Source of the DNA: Tubiluchus corallicola
Taxonomy: Eukaryota > Priapulida > Priapulimorpha > Priapulimorphida > Tubiluchidae
Assembly: GCA_030141605.1 (NCBI GenBank)
Contig: JAQGDQ010000342.1
Coordinates: 77,501 to 141,500 of the forward strand
Direction: 5' to 3'
Length of the DNA stretch: 64,000 nucleotides
Shown: piece by piece, positions 39,801 through 48,433 of the stretch
Layout of the letters: each line of letters begins with the position of its first letter
Position numbering within the stretch: position 1 is the first letter of the stretch
Program-made: the position numbers and the translations under genes
The notes under the pieces: generated by a model
Databases searched by the model: none
Told to the model about the DNA's origin: nothing
Seen by the model: only the letters and a program-made list of their open reading frames with translations

Positions 39801-42800
39801 CAATAATTTAAAATCTTAAATACAGTAAATGAGTTCTCAAGATATATACATAAATAATTCAAATTATACACATCGAAAACTAATTTACACATGAACATGA
39901 CTATCCTTGTATTTTACAACTGTTTACGCTGTTTATTATAATATTGTAAAATGTATTCAGATATTGTCCTGAATAAATTCAGAAACGTGTAATTATTTAG
40001 ATACAGTCAACCCTCGTTAAACTGGACTAATTGGGGGGGGGGGGGGTCCGGTTTAGCCGATTATCCGATTTATCCGATATGCCTATATATAGTCTATATT
40101 ATACAGGAATAATCACCTTAATAACGCCTATATACATTGCACTATATACTGTGCAATATATACTATACTGTATATTACTTTAAAATAGTTAACCTGTGAG
40201 GATAAAGAAATTAGCGAGTGCTTTCGATGGGGTAAGCAAACTGAATTTTGGCGGGAATTGTAGCAGCCTGGGCGGCACCGCAAGCCGCTTCGGCCCGTCA
40301 ATGACTCGTGGTGAGTTGATAGGCCGTGTTTAGCGCTCCGGCTCGGTCGGAAATTGGTCAGTTTCCTTTACCACGGATGACGTCCGTCTTATCCGATATC
40401 CGGGCTACCTGGGTCCGGTTTAACGAGGGTCGACTGTATAGATATAAAGTAAGACATGGAGACATAACAATGCCTGAAACACTGACTGACACGCAATATG
40501 ACCAACATTAGCGTTTTCGACATGTTTTTTAGGCAGCCTTAGACGTGCGACAGTCCGTTTTCGGAGGCAATAACATACATGTAGCCATAGCTCACGAAGA
40601 TCTAGCTTATGCCATGTACGTGAACGAGTATAGTTCAGGTCGCTTTACAGATGCCAGGTACCGTATTCTTAAATTTCAGAAATTATTGAGAAAACTGTCA
40701 TCAGAGTGCAGAAAAACATTCTCCAAGCATCCATAAAACTGTGTATATTACTGCATTTCTACATTTCGTATGCCCTGTCTTGAACTGTACACTTTAATTG
40801 CAATAAGTAAACCAGTTATAAATGTGAATTAATTGGGTATTCATCGCAATTACATGAATGAGCAAATTAATTTTCTTTAGCTAATATACTTTAAAGTAAA
40901 ATAAAAATTGGAAAAACTCACATCTTTGGCCCCGCTGCACCTGCACGTGTCTCACCTGAATAACCGGATTAATAAAATACTAGCAAAGGCCCCGCAAGAA
41001 ATTTTGCGTATAAATACACGTATAATCAATAATACGCGAACATCCTTCATAGTCCTCATTTATAACGCAAAAGGCGCAGCTGCTTTTACTGAATTAAAGC
41101 TATAAGATTTTAGGCAGAGTATAATGGATGATGTCACAACAATGGCTTTGCTTCAGCAGTTTTCTAAGCGAAAATTGCCGAAAATAGAACATCTAATTAA
41201 CCTGTCGATACTCCTTTCGGTGGACGTGTCCTAAAATATAGCCCACGTCATCATGTAGCCCTGTCCTTCCTCTTTGTAAAGAGCCATATATCTCCTTCCG
41301 AGAGTCCCACCAGGCGCCGCTAGAACGTTTTTTCTGCAGGCTGTTTGACCAAAATTTCGAAAAAATCAGGAGTTGGGTCCAGAAAAACGCCCGTTAAGGG
41401 ACGCCGTGGCCCTAATGAGAATTCTAAATACGCCTATGACCGCTGAACGGGCTATCTATCCATACCCAGCATCACCCTCGGCCCATGCCCGTTCTCTACA
41501 TCTCAGCCGTATAACTTTTGTAAAAAACAGCCAAAAATGGCCATTTTTGAAGGTTTTTTGCCCCCCGTTCGTCCCGGTGGGCTCGATTCGAAAAATAAAC
41601 CCCCAATGGCACGACACTAGATTGAGACCTTTCGTTTGATGTATAGATCGCTGCAAATGGTGCCGTCGTCCGAGCTGTAGCCTCGAATCTTATATATATA
41701 TATATATTAAGCCCATACCAGTAGAATTAATATACTAAAAATAATATTATAATATTAAAATATTAATAATTGATTTCGGCCACACAAGTGATGGAGCACC
41801 GCCTTTTAATAACTCCAATTTATACAAATGAGTACCAATAAAAGAAGTAAAGAAAATATGTTCCAGAACTTTTAATACGTATCTTGTAATCGAAAACATT
41901 CAGTAGAAAATACATTGACGTGTTAAGGAGGTTTCGTTTTTGACGGTCAGCTGCATATTTTTTGATTGCGTTACCTCTTTTTTTCAGGGAACAAGCAGAG
42001 AAGGCCATTACCATCATGACTCAGATTCTTCCCGGCGATCATCTGTTAATGGCTTCTTCAAAGAGAGTAAAAGGTGCGTTTTAAAAAACCTGTGTAATTT
42101 TTGTGTTTGGGTAAACCTTCATCTGCCGTCTATGGCATGTCAACTAGTAACATTTGTAACTTTAGTCTTTATTGTGGAAGTTGGAATTGTACATTGTAGT
42201 TAGGTGCTGCCATCTATATGCTAATCTTGTTACATTCTACCAGCTGACTTACCTTCGGTATAATTGTATGGTCCAGTGAATACATACACACTGGTCCTCT
42301 CCCTATCTAAAATTAATGGTTGTTGTGAAGCCTGTGCAACTCTGCATAGGTCAAGTTCTATACCTGTATACTGGCTGTGAAGCAGGTTTTACTGACTGTT
42401 TTTGCTTTCTAGTTTTTGCTCAATGTTCAGTGCAGCAGTTTTGCTACTCATGTTTTCTGTAGTTTCAATAAACACTTTTCTGTTGTGTGCAGTGCAAATA
42501 TTTATTATAGATTTTTGGTTCCTATTCATACTTCTCTGTGCCTAAACTCAATCATAACAAAGTGACTGAACAACAACTTCAAAAATGACTTTCACATTTA
42601 TAACTAAAACCACACTCAATTGTTTTACTTCCCTTAGCTGTACCATCCGTGATTAGCTAGCTGTATCGAGTGATCTATAATTTAATATTTGCCTTTGCTG
42701 TGAAGATAAAGAAAGTACTAGAAATGGTGGCAAAACAAATGTAATTTTTCACATCACTTTCTCCCTGTGCTAGACTAGGCCTGGAATAAGATTTTAAGTA

Positions 42801-45800
42801 GGGCTTTGTGGTTGTAACTTTTTCAAATTCTCAACCTCATTATAACACTCCCCTTTATAATGCCAGCATTGCTTAACCACCCCATTTTTTGATGAAATAA
42901 AATGTCTATATTTGCATGGACATGTATGTATTAATGCAACTCATTATAGTGCCAAACTCGCAGTAATGCCAACTTTTTTCGCAGTCCCAAAGTAGGCGGT
43001 ATAAATTTTTTTTCAATTCAATTCAATTTTATTTATTTTCTCAATAGCAGTTTAAAATTCATCCTAATTATTTTTATGTTTCATTGTAGCCGAGAAGGAA
43101 CAGAGGCTTAACTGTCTGGAATTTCACACAAAAGCTCGAGAATGGCACTATATCAACATCTTTTGTAATTTTAAAACTTGACGAAGCCTTGTTATATGTT
43201 TAGCGCTGATATTGGAAGAGATAGCTATCGATAGTCCAAGTAAAGATACGGAAAAACGACTCCTAGATGAAGCAAGAGAACTGCACCTGGTAGCTCTTTC
43301 GCTTGCTGTGAAAGCTTTCGGGGAGGAGAACGTGCAAACGGCCAAACATTATGGAAATCTTGGGCGGTTATATCAGTCAATGCACATGTATAAGGTACAA
43401 CCGTCTCAATAATGTGACGCTGTTTTTTTAATGATCATTAGCATTCTAAACAAAGAAATTACCGTATTTTCCCGCGTATAAGAGACCCTCTTTTGCTCAG
43501 AATTTTCACTTTAAAAATAGGGGGTCTCTTATACATGGGAGTAAGTCTTTTCAATAAGATGCATAAATTGCAAGAGGAGTGGACGAAGTGGATGCAAGAT
43601 GCCGACTCCAATCTGACACCAACTGGCAAGGTAAGAAAGCCAACCCTTGGAGACGTCTGCAGCTGGGTCCTCAAGGCATGGAATGGTGTAAAGCCAGAGG
43701 TCATTATTAAATCTTTCAAGAAGTGTGGCATCTCCAATGCCATGGACGGCACAGAGGACAATGCCATTTTTGAGCAGAGTGACTCCTCTGATGATGAACT
43801 GGCTGGAATTGCTGAAGGTCTGACTCCAGTTGATATTTTTGATGAGAGTGATGAGGAATTTAATGATTTCTATGATGAATAAAGTTATTCATTACCAAAA
43901 AACTTTTTTCCAGAATTTTTGCCTAAAAATTGAAGGGGTCTCTTATACACAAGGGTCTCTTATACATGGGAAAATACGGTAGTTCATGTTACAACAATAT
44001 TGTGTTAACAGCAATTGCTGTTAGCACTAGGAAGACTTTAGAACAGCTAGTTGTAATTATTGACAGATTGTTGATAGTTATTTGGTTAGATGTTTGTTTA
44101 CTTTGTTTACATCACGTACATCAGTGTAACCACGTGTATATCTCTATGTATAAAACTATAGAATCAATTGTGCGGAGTTATTTGAGTCAATTGCAGACCG
44201 CTTTTATATACTTTTGTATAGGAGTGGCCAGTACTTAGACATTTTTGAGACAATTAGGTATCATGTATCCTTGATAGTTGGGTATTTTAAATTATGCATG
44301 AAACAAGGTAATTGATATTTTAAGTCCACTTAGAGGGTCTGTATGGTCACAAAATTGCAATTTCAACCCCAATGGGGGCCTAGGTGGCCCCAAAACACCT
44401 GGATTGTTTCAGAGTTTCCCTGGTACTAAAATGAGTGCATGATTTACAGATAACAATAACAATGGCACATATGAACATATAACAATGGCACATATGAACA
44501 TATAACAATGGCACATATGAACATATAACAATGGCACATATAACAATGGCACATATGAACATATAACAATGGCACATATAGGTGTAACCAAAAAGCAGTG
44601 TTTATTATGATAACAACAAAACAGAGCAATGAAAAAAATCAATAAGCAAGAAAATAAAACATTGGCTGAAAACTGAAAAAAAGACTGGAGAGTGATGTAC
44701 TGAATTGAGGCCTAATTACCAGGAGTCCAAATTTTATTGGTCCTTTATTGATGAAATCATGATTAATCAGTAACTGTTTAATCTATTAGTGATCTCACAT
44801 TCTGTGTGTCGTTCTTTTGTTTAGGAAGCTGAAGCAATGCATTTAAAAGCGATAAATATCAAAGAGAAACTGCTTGGTCCGGAAGATTATGAGGTGGCGC
44901 TCTCTGTCGGCCATTTGGCTTCATTGTACAACTACGACATGCGGATGTTCGAAGAGGCAGAGAAGTTGTATCTGAGATCAATTGCTATTGGTTAGTTTGC
45001 TTTAGTCATATACTTGCATTTATACTGTTTATGTAACATGTAATAGCTTTGTACAGCAAGACGTACGTTACTAAACCCGTGTGTGAACTATCCCTATATG
45101 CTGTGTAAATTGATTTGCTTGTAGAGTCAGTACGTAACAAACTAACAATGTATGGTTGATGTTGCTCGCGATCAGCCGTAATGGTAAACAAACCAGGTTG
45201 ACCCAAAATTTCCGCCATTCGTAATTTTTATTTCTCTTAAGTGGAAATCCGGCACTCCTGGAAGGACCTAGTCACTGTAAATGTTTATGGCGAGACTGGA
45301 CTCATTATCAAGGGCGTCCTCCAATAATGAGCCACTCAATCAGCAGAGGTGTCTTAGCCACGTTCAGTTACATATACATTTAGCGAGGTAGACCGTCACA
45401 ACCAGTATGGCAAATGAAACTGGCCAGAACGAGTGTCATACCTAGACAGTTACAAGCCATTTAAACATGACAGCTTGCTCTTTCACCTCAGTTTGACTGC
45501 TTGTCCTGTATAAAACAAATTTTGCTCTGAGCAAGCGAAACGTCATGTTTGTTTGATGGCTATAAAAAATCTGAAACCAAAGACCCAGGTATAATGTTGT
45601 AGCATCACAGTGATACTGTATACGTGACAGTTTGACGAATTGACCATCTAATCCATTTCTCTTTTTGCCGTGATAATTCTTGTGCCATCACTAACTAATA
45701 AATTTAAACATTTACAATCGAAATGACTTCACTCTATCTCAGTCTTAGGGGTGAGCATCGAACGTTTGAATCGAATTCGATTCGAACGAGTTTTTTTAGT

Positions 45801-46436
45801 TCGAACTCGATTCGAATCCAAAACTATAGATTCGAGTAATTCAGCACTTCAGTCACACATGTTCTTTATCACTAAAACGATTGAAACATCATGCAATTAG
45901 CATAATTTAGTTGTTATTTCTGCGCACAACTTTAAGCAAATTACTAGTCGTTTTATTGCAGAACAAAATCTAGTGACATGCATGATCTTTGTAAGACTAA
46001 TTTTTACTAGTGGTTCGAAAACTTGTTCGAAAATCATTCAATCTCCATTCGAATTCGGTTCGAATTCGAAACACTGAAGTTCAGTTCGATTCGAAAGTCA
46101 CAAATTCGGTTCAATTCGAATTCGCTTTCTGGTAGAGAATGCCCACCCCTAAAGTCTTTTCGCATATAACTGTGAACTAACACGCTCGCCTCTGCAACAG
46201 GCAAGAAATTATTCGGGGACAGTTACAGCGGCCTGGAGTACGACTACCGGGGACTCCTGAGGCTGTACAGTGCCATCAACAACTTTCAGAAAGCGGAGGA
46301 ATACAGCGTCACCCTGCATCAGTGGAAGCGGTTGAGAGACCAGCACACGGAAACCGACGTGCGTCTCAACGAACTTAAAAGAGAATGTGAGACAGTGGAG
46401 GGCGTAGTTGAACTGTTCTTCAAGCTGGCTTCATGA
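12926..46436 (+). CDS. APPBP2: APPBP2 (PAT1), amyloid precursor-binding protein 2 / CUL2 substrate receptor
   Basis: Twelve exons: 12926..13060, 22327..22415, 28162..28313, 29704..29830, 31975..32143, 34584..34741, 37213..37318, 40533..40657, 41988..42073, 43204..43394, 44825..44990, 46201..46436. Total 1740 nt, 579 residues (family about 585). Every junction keeps phase with GT-AG ends. The family is a tetratricopeptide-repeat protein known to bind APP and to act as a CUL2 ubiquitin-ligase receptor for C-terminal degrons. The N terminus (MASALHWIPDSLYNT, then FPENVQFDVYYK) matches the family and looks like a BC-box followed by a Cul2-box (inference). TPR-rich parts include HLLHHCFQALMDHG, SKACVVKREFRRAEMLIKEA, HKHPKYSDALLDY, NVQTAKHYGNLGRLYQS and EDYEVALSVGHLASLYNYD. 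The C terminus differs from the vertebrate tail, ending VVELFFKLAS. Intron 1 is about 9.3 kb. A second version of exon 12 lies at 50317..50552. Confidence 0.95.
14080..14560 (+). repeat. Dispersed repeat family A, copy 1
   Basis: Ordered motifs shared with 15770..16250 and 22790..23640 include TTTTGTATCAC, TCTTATTG, the GCAGCCATTTT segment, ACAAGTTT, AACATT.CGTAAAGTT, AAGCAAAAGT, GTGCACACTGGGAT-like and TCTTTCAAAC. Non-coding, with no clear terminal repeats. It lies in APPBP2 intron 1. Confidence 0.55.
14938..15331. mobile_element. MITE with subterminal CAAATGTAGAC repeats, short copy
   Basis: Inverted ends TATAGGTTTTACATGTCAAA and TTTGACGTGTAAAACCTATA. Inside are many direct and inverted copies of TAACTCAAATGTAGA and CTACATTTGACTTACC. 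The sister element at 24363..25113 is in opposite orientation and longer. No protein is encoded. No target duplication was recognised. Confidence 0.75.
15770..16250 (+). repeat. Dispersed repeat family A, copy 2
   Basis: Same ordered motifs as copy 1, including GCAGCCATTTTGACG, AACAAGTTTGTATAACATTA and CTCACTGGGATG. Diverged; non-coding. The following stretch to 17480 has no recognised feature. Confidence 0.55.
17506..17997 (-). mobile_element. RTE-like LINE fragment with perfect 17-bp target duplication
   Basis: TAGAACTGATCATTCTT occurs exactly at 17489..17505 and 17998..18014, bounding a 492-bp insert. On the minus strand the insert encodes an RTE-type reverse-transcriptase C terminus (RPALIYGLEAASLKKTE, EMRMLRWMVGITRRDNIRN, DWRWYGHLKRRVGED, NAWRRLIQNGDPA, stop). 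It is preceded by a GC-rich segment (GCCGGTCCCAAGCCCAGGAT, AGGAAGGGCATCC) and ends in a GAAGAAGAAGAA tail. The perfect duplication implies a fairly recent insertion. Confidence 0.88.
18123..18255. repeat. (GA)n/(TA)n composite microsatellite with long palindrome
   Basis: GA runs flank a palindrome centred near 18172 (GGGGGGCAGATAT ... ATATCTGCCCCCC), then CT, a TA run and GA again. Strong hairpin or cruciform potential. Confidence 0.9.
20796..21305 (+). mobile_element. hAT-like non-autonomous element, GGATGAGA family, copy 1
   Basis: Ends CAGGGATGAGAGTTTTCCGC and TTTGTCATTCTCATCCCTG. CAGTTA flanks both sides, an imperfect target duplication. Just inside the left end is the palindrome CCGCGTATACGCGG. 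No ORF. A full copy lies inverted at 60606..61112, with partial copies near 30.4, 38.3 and 44.1 kb. Confidence 0.7.
21640..22245 (+). mobile_element. Non-LTR retrotransposon 3' end
   Basis: Plus-strand frame ending at 21968 has YGKKSFSYCGATLWNELPNC, then LGEFKRLINSW and CKCAICKF, a typical CR1/L2-like reverse-transcriptase tail. A 3' UTR with AATAAA and a TATCTTATCTTATG tail follow. It lies about 100 bp upstream of APPBP2 exon 2. Confidence 0.75.
22790..23640 (+). repeat. Dispersed repeat family A, copy 3, expanded by a minisatellite
   Basis: Left part (ATTTTTTATCGCCTACATAC, CTGTCTTTTTGCAC) and right part (AGTCTTTCAAGC, ATACTTTAAAATTTC) match copies 1 and 2. The middle GGTGCACAC...ATAG...GTG segment has expanded into the 45-bp array. 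Confidence 0.55.
23076..23483. repeat. 45-bp minisatellite, about nine units
   Basis: Near-identical units containing GTGACGTTTTTGGTGCACAC and TCGAATAGTATGGGATTGTG. The unit is a multiple of three and lacks stops in several frames, so long repetitive frames appear on both strands; they are not genes. Confidence 0.95.
23690..24085. repeat. Possible transposon relic with AAGCCTAAGGCC ends
   Basis: TGAAGCCTAAGGCCCTGG at the left and CAAGCCTAAGGCCCATAA at the right, with ATCCAGGAT/GTCCAGGATAGATCC outside them. A related GGCTGCAGCCTAGCGCCC segment is at 16647. Structure unclear; no ORF. Confidence 0.35.
24363..25113. mobile_element. MITE with subterminal CAAATGTAGAC repeats, long copy
   Basis: Ends TATAGGTTTTACACGTCAAA and TTTGACATGTAAAACCTATA. 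The right end matches the left end of the copy at 14938 in inverted order (AACGCAGGTCTACATTTG). It has about 360 bp more internal AT-rich sequence than the short copy, so the short copy is probably an internal deletion derivative. Confidence 0.75.
25744..26071 (+). mobile_element. Probable solo LTR
   Basis: Starts TGTTGTGGAGATCGC and ends near TTTTCTCTACG. It has a TATA-like GCTATATAAGCC at 25867 and a poly(A) signal TTCAATAAAGCAATAA near 26026, in the order expected for a gypsy-type LTR. No target duplication and no internal retroviral-type genes nearby. Confidence 0.5.
26430..26755 (+). mobile_element. LINE 3' UTR end with (TTGAA)n tail, copy 2
   Basis: Same family as 8600..9045 (ATATAGGGGTGGCTGACTCG, GCCACCCCAT, ATGAATAAAACCTTTGAATT). 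5'-truncated; lies in APPBP2 intron 2. Confidence 0.65.
27743..27819. repeat. (TTTC)n microsatellite
   Basis: About 19 perfect TTTC units in APPBP2 intron 2, roughly 340 bp before exon 3. Confidence 0.97.
29188..29466 (-). mobile_element. Probable solo LTR (minus orientation)
   Basis: On the minus strand it starts TGTTATGGCGGGCCCAGG and ends AACTCATAACA, with inverted TGTTATG/CATAACA ends. GGCAATAAAAAGG (poly(A) signal) lies near 29262. The direct TGTTATGRCCCGCC-like motif occurs twice. No clear target duplication. APPBP2 intron 3. Confidence 0.5.
30395..30640 (-). mobile_element. Partial, diverged copy of the GGATGAGA hAT-like family
   Basis: Shares TGTCTCAAAAACGTCTAGTA, CGCTCCTATGCAAAAGTATA, CAATTGACTCAAATAACTC and AGTGGTCAG with 60606..61112, in the same order. 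Both termini are missing. Confidence 0.6.
31250..31696 (-). repeat. Interspersed LTR-like repeat, copy B
   Basis: Inverted relative to 42188..42585. Shared blocks are TGTACATT then AGGTGCTGCCATCTAT, CCAGTGAAT, TAGGGAGAG/CTCTCCCTAT, GAAGC, and AATAAACGCTTTTC/AATAAACACTTTTC. This copy also has an internal ~60-bp tandem GCACTGCACTGAGAGTGAGA repeat (31376-31500). APPBP2 intron 4. Confidence 0.55.
32407..32876. mobile_element. Mariner/pogo-like MITE
   Basis: Left CAGTGATACCTCGAGTTACG, right the complement CGTAAGTTGAGGTTTCCCTG, with a few mismatches. TA precedes the left end; the right side reads TG, so the duplication has decayed. Internal TTCGTAT motifs repeat. APPBP2 intron 5. Confidence 0.6.
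32960..33715. repeat. CA/CCA-rich minisatellite, about 56-bp unit
   Basis: About thirteen units built from CACACCCATCACACCTCACC and ACATCCACCACACCACC. The plus strand is almost free of G, giving spurious His/Pro/Thr frames over 200 codons. APPBP2 intron 5. Confidence 0.93.
34000..34080 (-). repeat. tRNA-like relic (SINE head or tRNA pseudogene)
   Basis: Minus strand shows an A-box-like TAGTCTAGTAGTCATGG, an anticodon-like TTTGCCTTGTAAGCAAA (loop would read TGT, Thr) and a B-box-like AGTTCAAATCC. The acceptor and T stems do not pair well, so it is not a functional tRNA. Confidence 0.4.
34321..34577. repeat. 52-bp minisatellite abutting APPBP2 exon 6 acceptor
   Basis: Five units with AGCATGTTCTGTAGTTTTTG and TTATAATGTCAGCCATTTTG. 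The last unit runs into TGTAATTTAG, the acceptor of exon 6 (exon starts 34584), which resembles the unit's own TGTACAATTTGG. Confidence 0.92.
35140..37030. repeat. 99/112-bp minisatellite, 18 units
   Basis: Units carry AACAACATGTGTTATTAAAG, ATCAAATTTTGCCCTTCTTG and CAACTCCTGTTGATCTGTCT. Two length classes differ by 13 bp: long units contain GGCAGATGCTTTCATCA, short ones ATCATCA. The array fills most of APPBP2 intron 6. Repetitive frames on both strands are not genes. Confidence 0.96.
37796..38172. repeat. 47-bp minisatellite, eight units
   Basis: Units with AATGAAATCTCGTATTTTAC and GTCATTGTTCTTATGTACAT, nearly identical, in APPBP2 intron 7. Each unit holds the palindrome GTGCAC. Confidence 0.95.
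38255..38400 (+). mobile_element. Partial copy of the GGATGAGA hAT-like family
   Basis: GAGTCAATTATGCGGAGTTA and the following TTCGAGTC...TTGCCG...GAGTAGGCCA match the inner part of 20796..21305 in the same orientation. Termini absent. Confidence 0.5.
38605..39480 (-). mobile_element. Decayed non-LTR retrotransposon 3' end
   Basis: Minus-strand frames broken by frameshift give MPLFNECGI, YHLSFHMYK, NEYHVPYCRTNSATLY and then FTAPNNWNKISARVKIHKTI, YSFKNYLK: the order of a LINE reverse-transcriptase C terminus. The 3' end has an AAATTGAAATTGAAA tail at 38608..38630. APPBP2 intron 7. Confidence 0.6.
40004..40436. mobile_element. Pogo/Tigger-like MITE (TA target)
   Basis: CAGTCAACCCTCGTTAAAC at the left and GTTTAACGAGGGTCGACTG at the right, with TA on both sides (40002..40003, 40437..40438). 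TTATCCGAT motifs occur near both ends, and a G-run of 14 or more lies at 40034. No transposase. It ends about 100 bp before APPBP2 exon 8. Confidence 0.85.
41110..41690. other. Unidentified, relatively GC-rich intronic segment
   Basis: Richer in G and C than its surroundings in APPBP2 intron 8. It contains an open frame at 41373..41639 (MGPEKRPLRDAVALM...) and the overlapping minus frame, neither with recognisable homology. It may be an unrecognised repeat. Confidence 0.3.
42188..42585 (+). repeat. Interspersed LTR-like repeat, copy A
   Basis: Starts TGTACATTGTAGTTAGGTGC and has a poly(A)-type AATAAA at 42467..42472. It matches 31250..31696 in inverse orientation. TG start plus a mid-3' AATAAA suggests an LTR, but no target duplication was found. 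APPBP2 intron 9. Confidence 0.55.
43010..43095 (-). mobile_element. Short LINE 3' end with (TTGAA)n tail
   Basis: Minus strand reads CTATTGAGAAAATAAATAAA followed by ATTGAATTGAATTGAAAA, a poly(A) signal plus short tandem tail like those at 9030 and 26740. Confidence 0.4.
43462..43979 (+). mobile_element. Pogo-like transposon with transposase C-terminal remnant
   Basis: CCGTATTTTCCCGCGTATAA at the left, CATGGGAAAATACGG at the right, TA on both sides. Inside, a plus-strand frame to 43882 encodes WVLKAWNGVKPEVIIKSFKK then CGISNAMDGTEDNAIFE and an acidic tail DESDEEFNDFYDE, the C-terminal signature of pogo/Tigger transposases. The DDE core and DNA-binding domains are gone, so it is a non-autonomous deletion derivative. 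APPBP2 intron 10. Confidence 0.88.
44095..44425 (+). mobile_element. Partial copy of the GGATGAGA hAT-like family
   Basis: Starts at ACTTTGTTTACATCACGTAC and runs through AGGAGTGGCCAGTACTTAGA to GGGCCTAGGTGGCCC-like sequence, collinear with 20796..21305 but lacking both ends. APPBP2 intron 10. Confidence 0.75.
44455..44585. repeat. 23-bp minisatellite
   Basis: About six units of ATAACAATGGCACATATGAA plus CAT, one shortened. It follows the truncated hAT-like copy. Confidence 0.92.
45747..46150. mobile_element. hAT-like MITE 50 bp upstream of APPBP2 exon 12
   Basis: AGGGGTGAGCAT at the left and ATGCCCACCCCT at the right. Flanks TCAGTCTT and AAAGTCTT match at six of eight bases. Internal subterminal repeats of TTCGAATTCGA. 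The duplicate exon at 50317 has no such insert upstream. Confidence 0.65.
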
Positions 46437-47880
46437 TAGCGTTCCAGACGTTTTTTATTTTTAGTCATTACGAAACAGCATGACGTTGACTTTGCGGTGT
46501 TGCGGTATTTGTGCATGCTTTTGTACAGTAGGTATAAGTTTTTTTACGAAAGTTGTAGCTATATACTTATTTGTTGTGCATCTGAAAAGCAGTAGATATC
46601 AAAGTGCTTAAAATAATACAGTACTCTTGAATAGGATGTTGTTTAAGAACGTGGAACGAGTTACTACAGTTAAAGTAATTAGCACCTCACATTGTAACGC
46701 AGAAGGCGTGTGATGATTGAATACATAATTGTGCAACTCATTCAGGGGTTTAAAAAATCTAAAAATGTTAAGGCAAACCGAAAAAGCAAAATCATAAAAA
46801 TACCTGGTATTTATGTCCCTGTGAATATGTAGACAGTGTAAACACATTTTATTTATCGGTAGAACCGGTTTTAGTCTGTTGTTTTTAACCGCACGTTCAA
46901 AATGTTATCATATATCATACAAAATGTCATATTGACTTGCTCTTTGTGCATAAATACAGCCTGCTATAATTTTGAAAGTTCAAAAATTCTCTTTTAAAAA
47001 TTTCATTGAACTTCAAGTGTTTAATTTGAGTACAAACTGTGCAAACATTTTCACATTTTGGTTAATAATTAATGCTTGGTGATGCTTCGTACGGTAAAAA
47101 GCAAGCGTCATTCTGCTTCTGTTTGCTTTTGTGTACATTGCACTACCAGACTCTTTTAAAATGCCTTACGTACCCATGCAGATCAGATTGTTTTTTTATA
47201 CTTCGTTATTTATAAAATGATTTGCATTATTTACCATTTGCTGTCTTGTAAACCATGTAGTTTCGTGTTTTTGCAGTTTCAGTAGGTACTTTCTCATACC
47301 CCAGTAGGCATAATTATGTCTTTATAGCCTTAAGGTTGCTGTTTTTTCAGTTTGTGTACATTTCTTGTACTTGATAATAGTAGTTGGTATCGGGAGTAAA
47401 TTATTGAGTTGAACAATGGGAATTCTAAAGATTAACCTCAACTTGGTTTTTGCAACTTCAGCAGTCAAACAGTGATAGTTAAGTAATTATGTATACTTAA
47501 TATATGACAATCATCGAGTATGTGAAATGGCGAAATCGTCTTAACCGAAAGCAGTATTTTTAAGATAAATTTCAGCAAACTGATATTGTGAATTTACATC
47601 AGTTGAAAATGTTTTCTGCATTGATGACATTACCAGAAATGTGACTATTAATAAGAAATGTCACTAACGTCGGATAAGTGTAGAGATGTTCAGAGTAACA
47701 CGTCTTCATAGATGCTCAGTTCATTAAACCTAAATTATAGCCGCTGGAATCATTGCTAGAATGATAGCTGTCAGTTGTCTACCTTTATTCATTAGTGAAG
47801 GAAAGTCAGCCATTCACAGTCTGTTACAGTGAGGAATAAGTGATGTACACCTGTATTATTATATGTGATTTTTTTCCCAA

Positions 47881-47886
47881 AATAAA
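47881..47886 (+). promoter_or_regulatory. Possible APPBP2 poly(A) signal in unit A
   Basis: AATAAA about 1.45 kb after the exon 12 stop, within the segment of unit A that unit B lacks. It is followed by an A-run, so it could also be chance. Confidence 0.35.
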
Positions 47887-48427
47887 AAAAGGCCTGTAGA
47901 GTGGCCTGTAACACCTATGTCTGTATTTCGCGAGTGAACAGGAAGTCTTGCGCAGAATTTAATTTGGAAAATTTCGATTTTCAACTGCATTTGGAAGCAG
48001 ATGATAAAATGGTTTTATGTTGTAATAACCGATAGATTTGTGGGATTGTTAAAAGTGTGTTAGAATGCTAGTGATTTATAATTAGATTAGTGAGAACTGT
48101 TTTGTCTCGAGTCATGTTTTTTTATTCTGTTGCTTTGTAAGTTTAGATAAACCCTAAATCTAAGGTTTTGTAGTTGTTAGTGCACATTGAACTTGTACAT
48201 ACAAGCTGTATTTATTGGCCTTCTGCAAGTTATTGAGTTTTTATGTCCAAGTGTCCTTCAGAAAGTTTGCTGTCTGCTTAGTTTTGTTAAAGCAAGCTTC
48301 TTTATAGTCGTTAGTTTTTTTTTCAAATTTGTTAAATTTTGCATTTTTTCTCGCAGATTGTTTTGCTTTAAATATTACACAATTGTATAATGATTGTGAT
48401 TAACATAAATTTGTACCTTAGAAAGAA

Positions 48428-48433
48428 AATAAA
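48428..48433 (+). promoter_or_regulatory. Likely APPBP2 poly(A) signal, unit A
   Basis: AATAAA in GAAAGAAAATAAAAGCTG followed by a GT-rich stretch (TGTGTGTTTGC). The same signal and downstream element occur in unit B, which supports function in both copies. Confidence 0.6.

Noticed and set aside
43493-43882. 129-residue frame as a host gene
   Set aside because: Pogo-type transposase C terminus lying between terminal inverted repeats.
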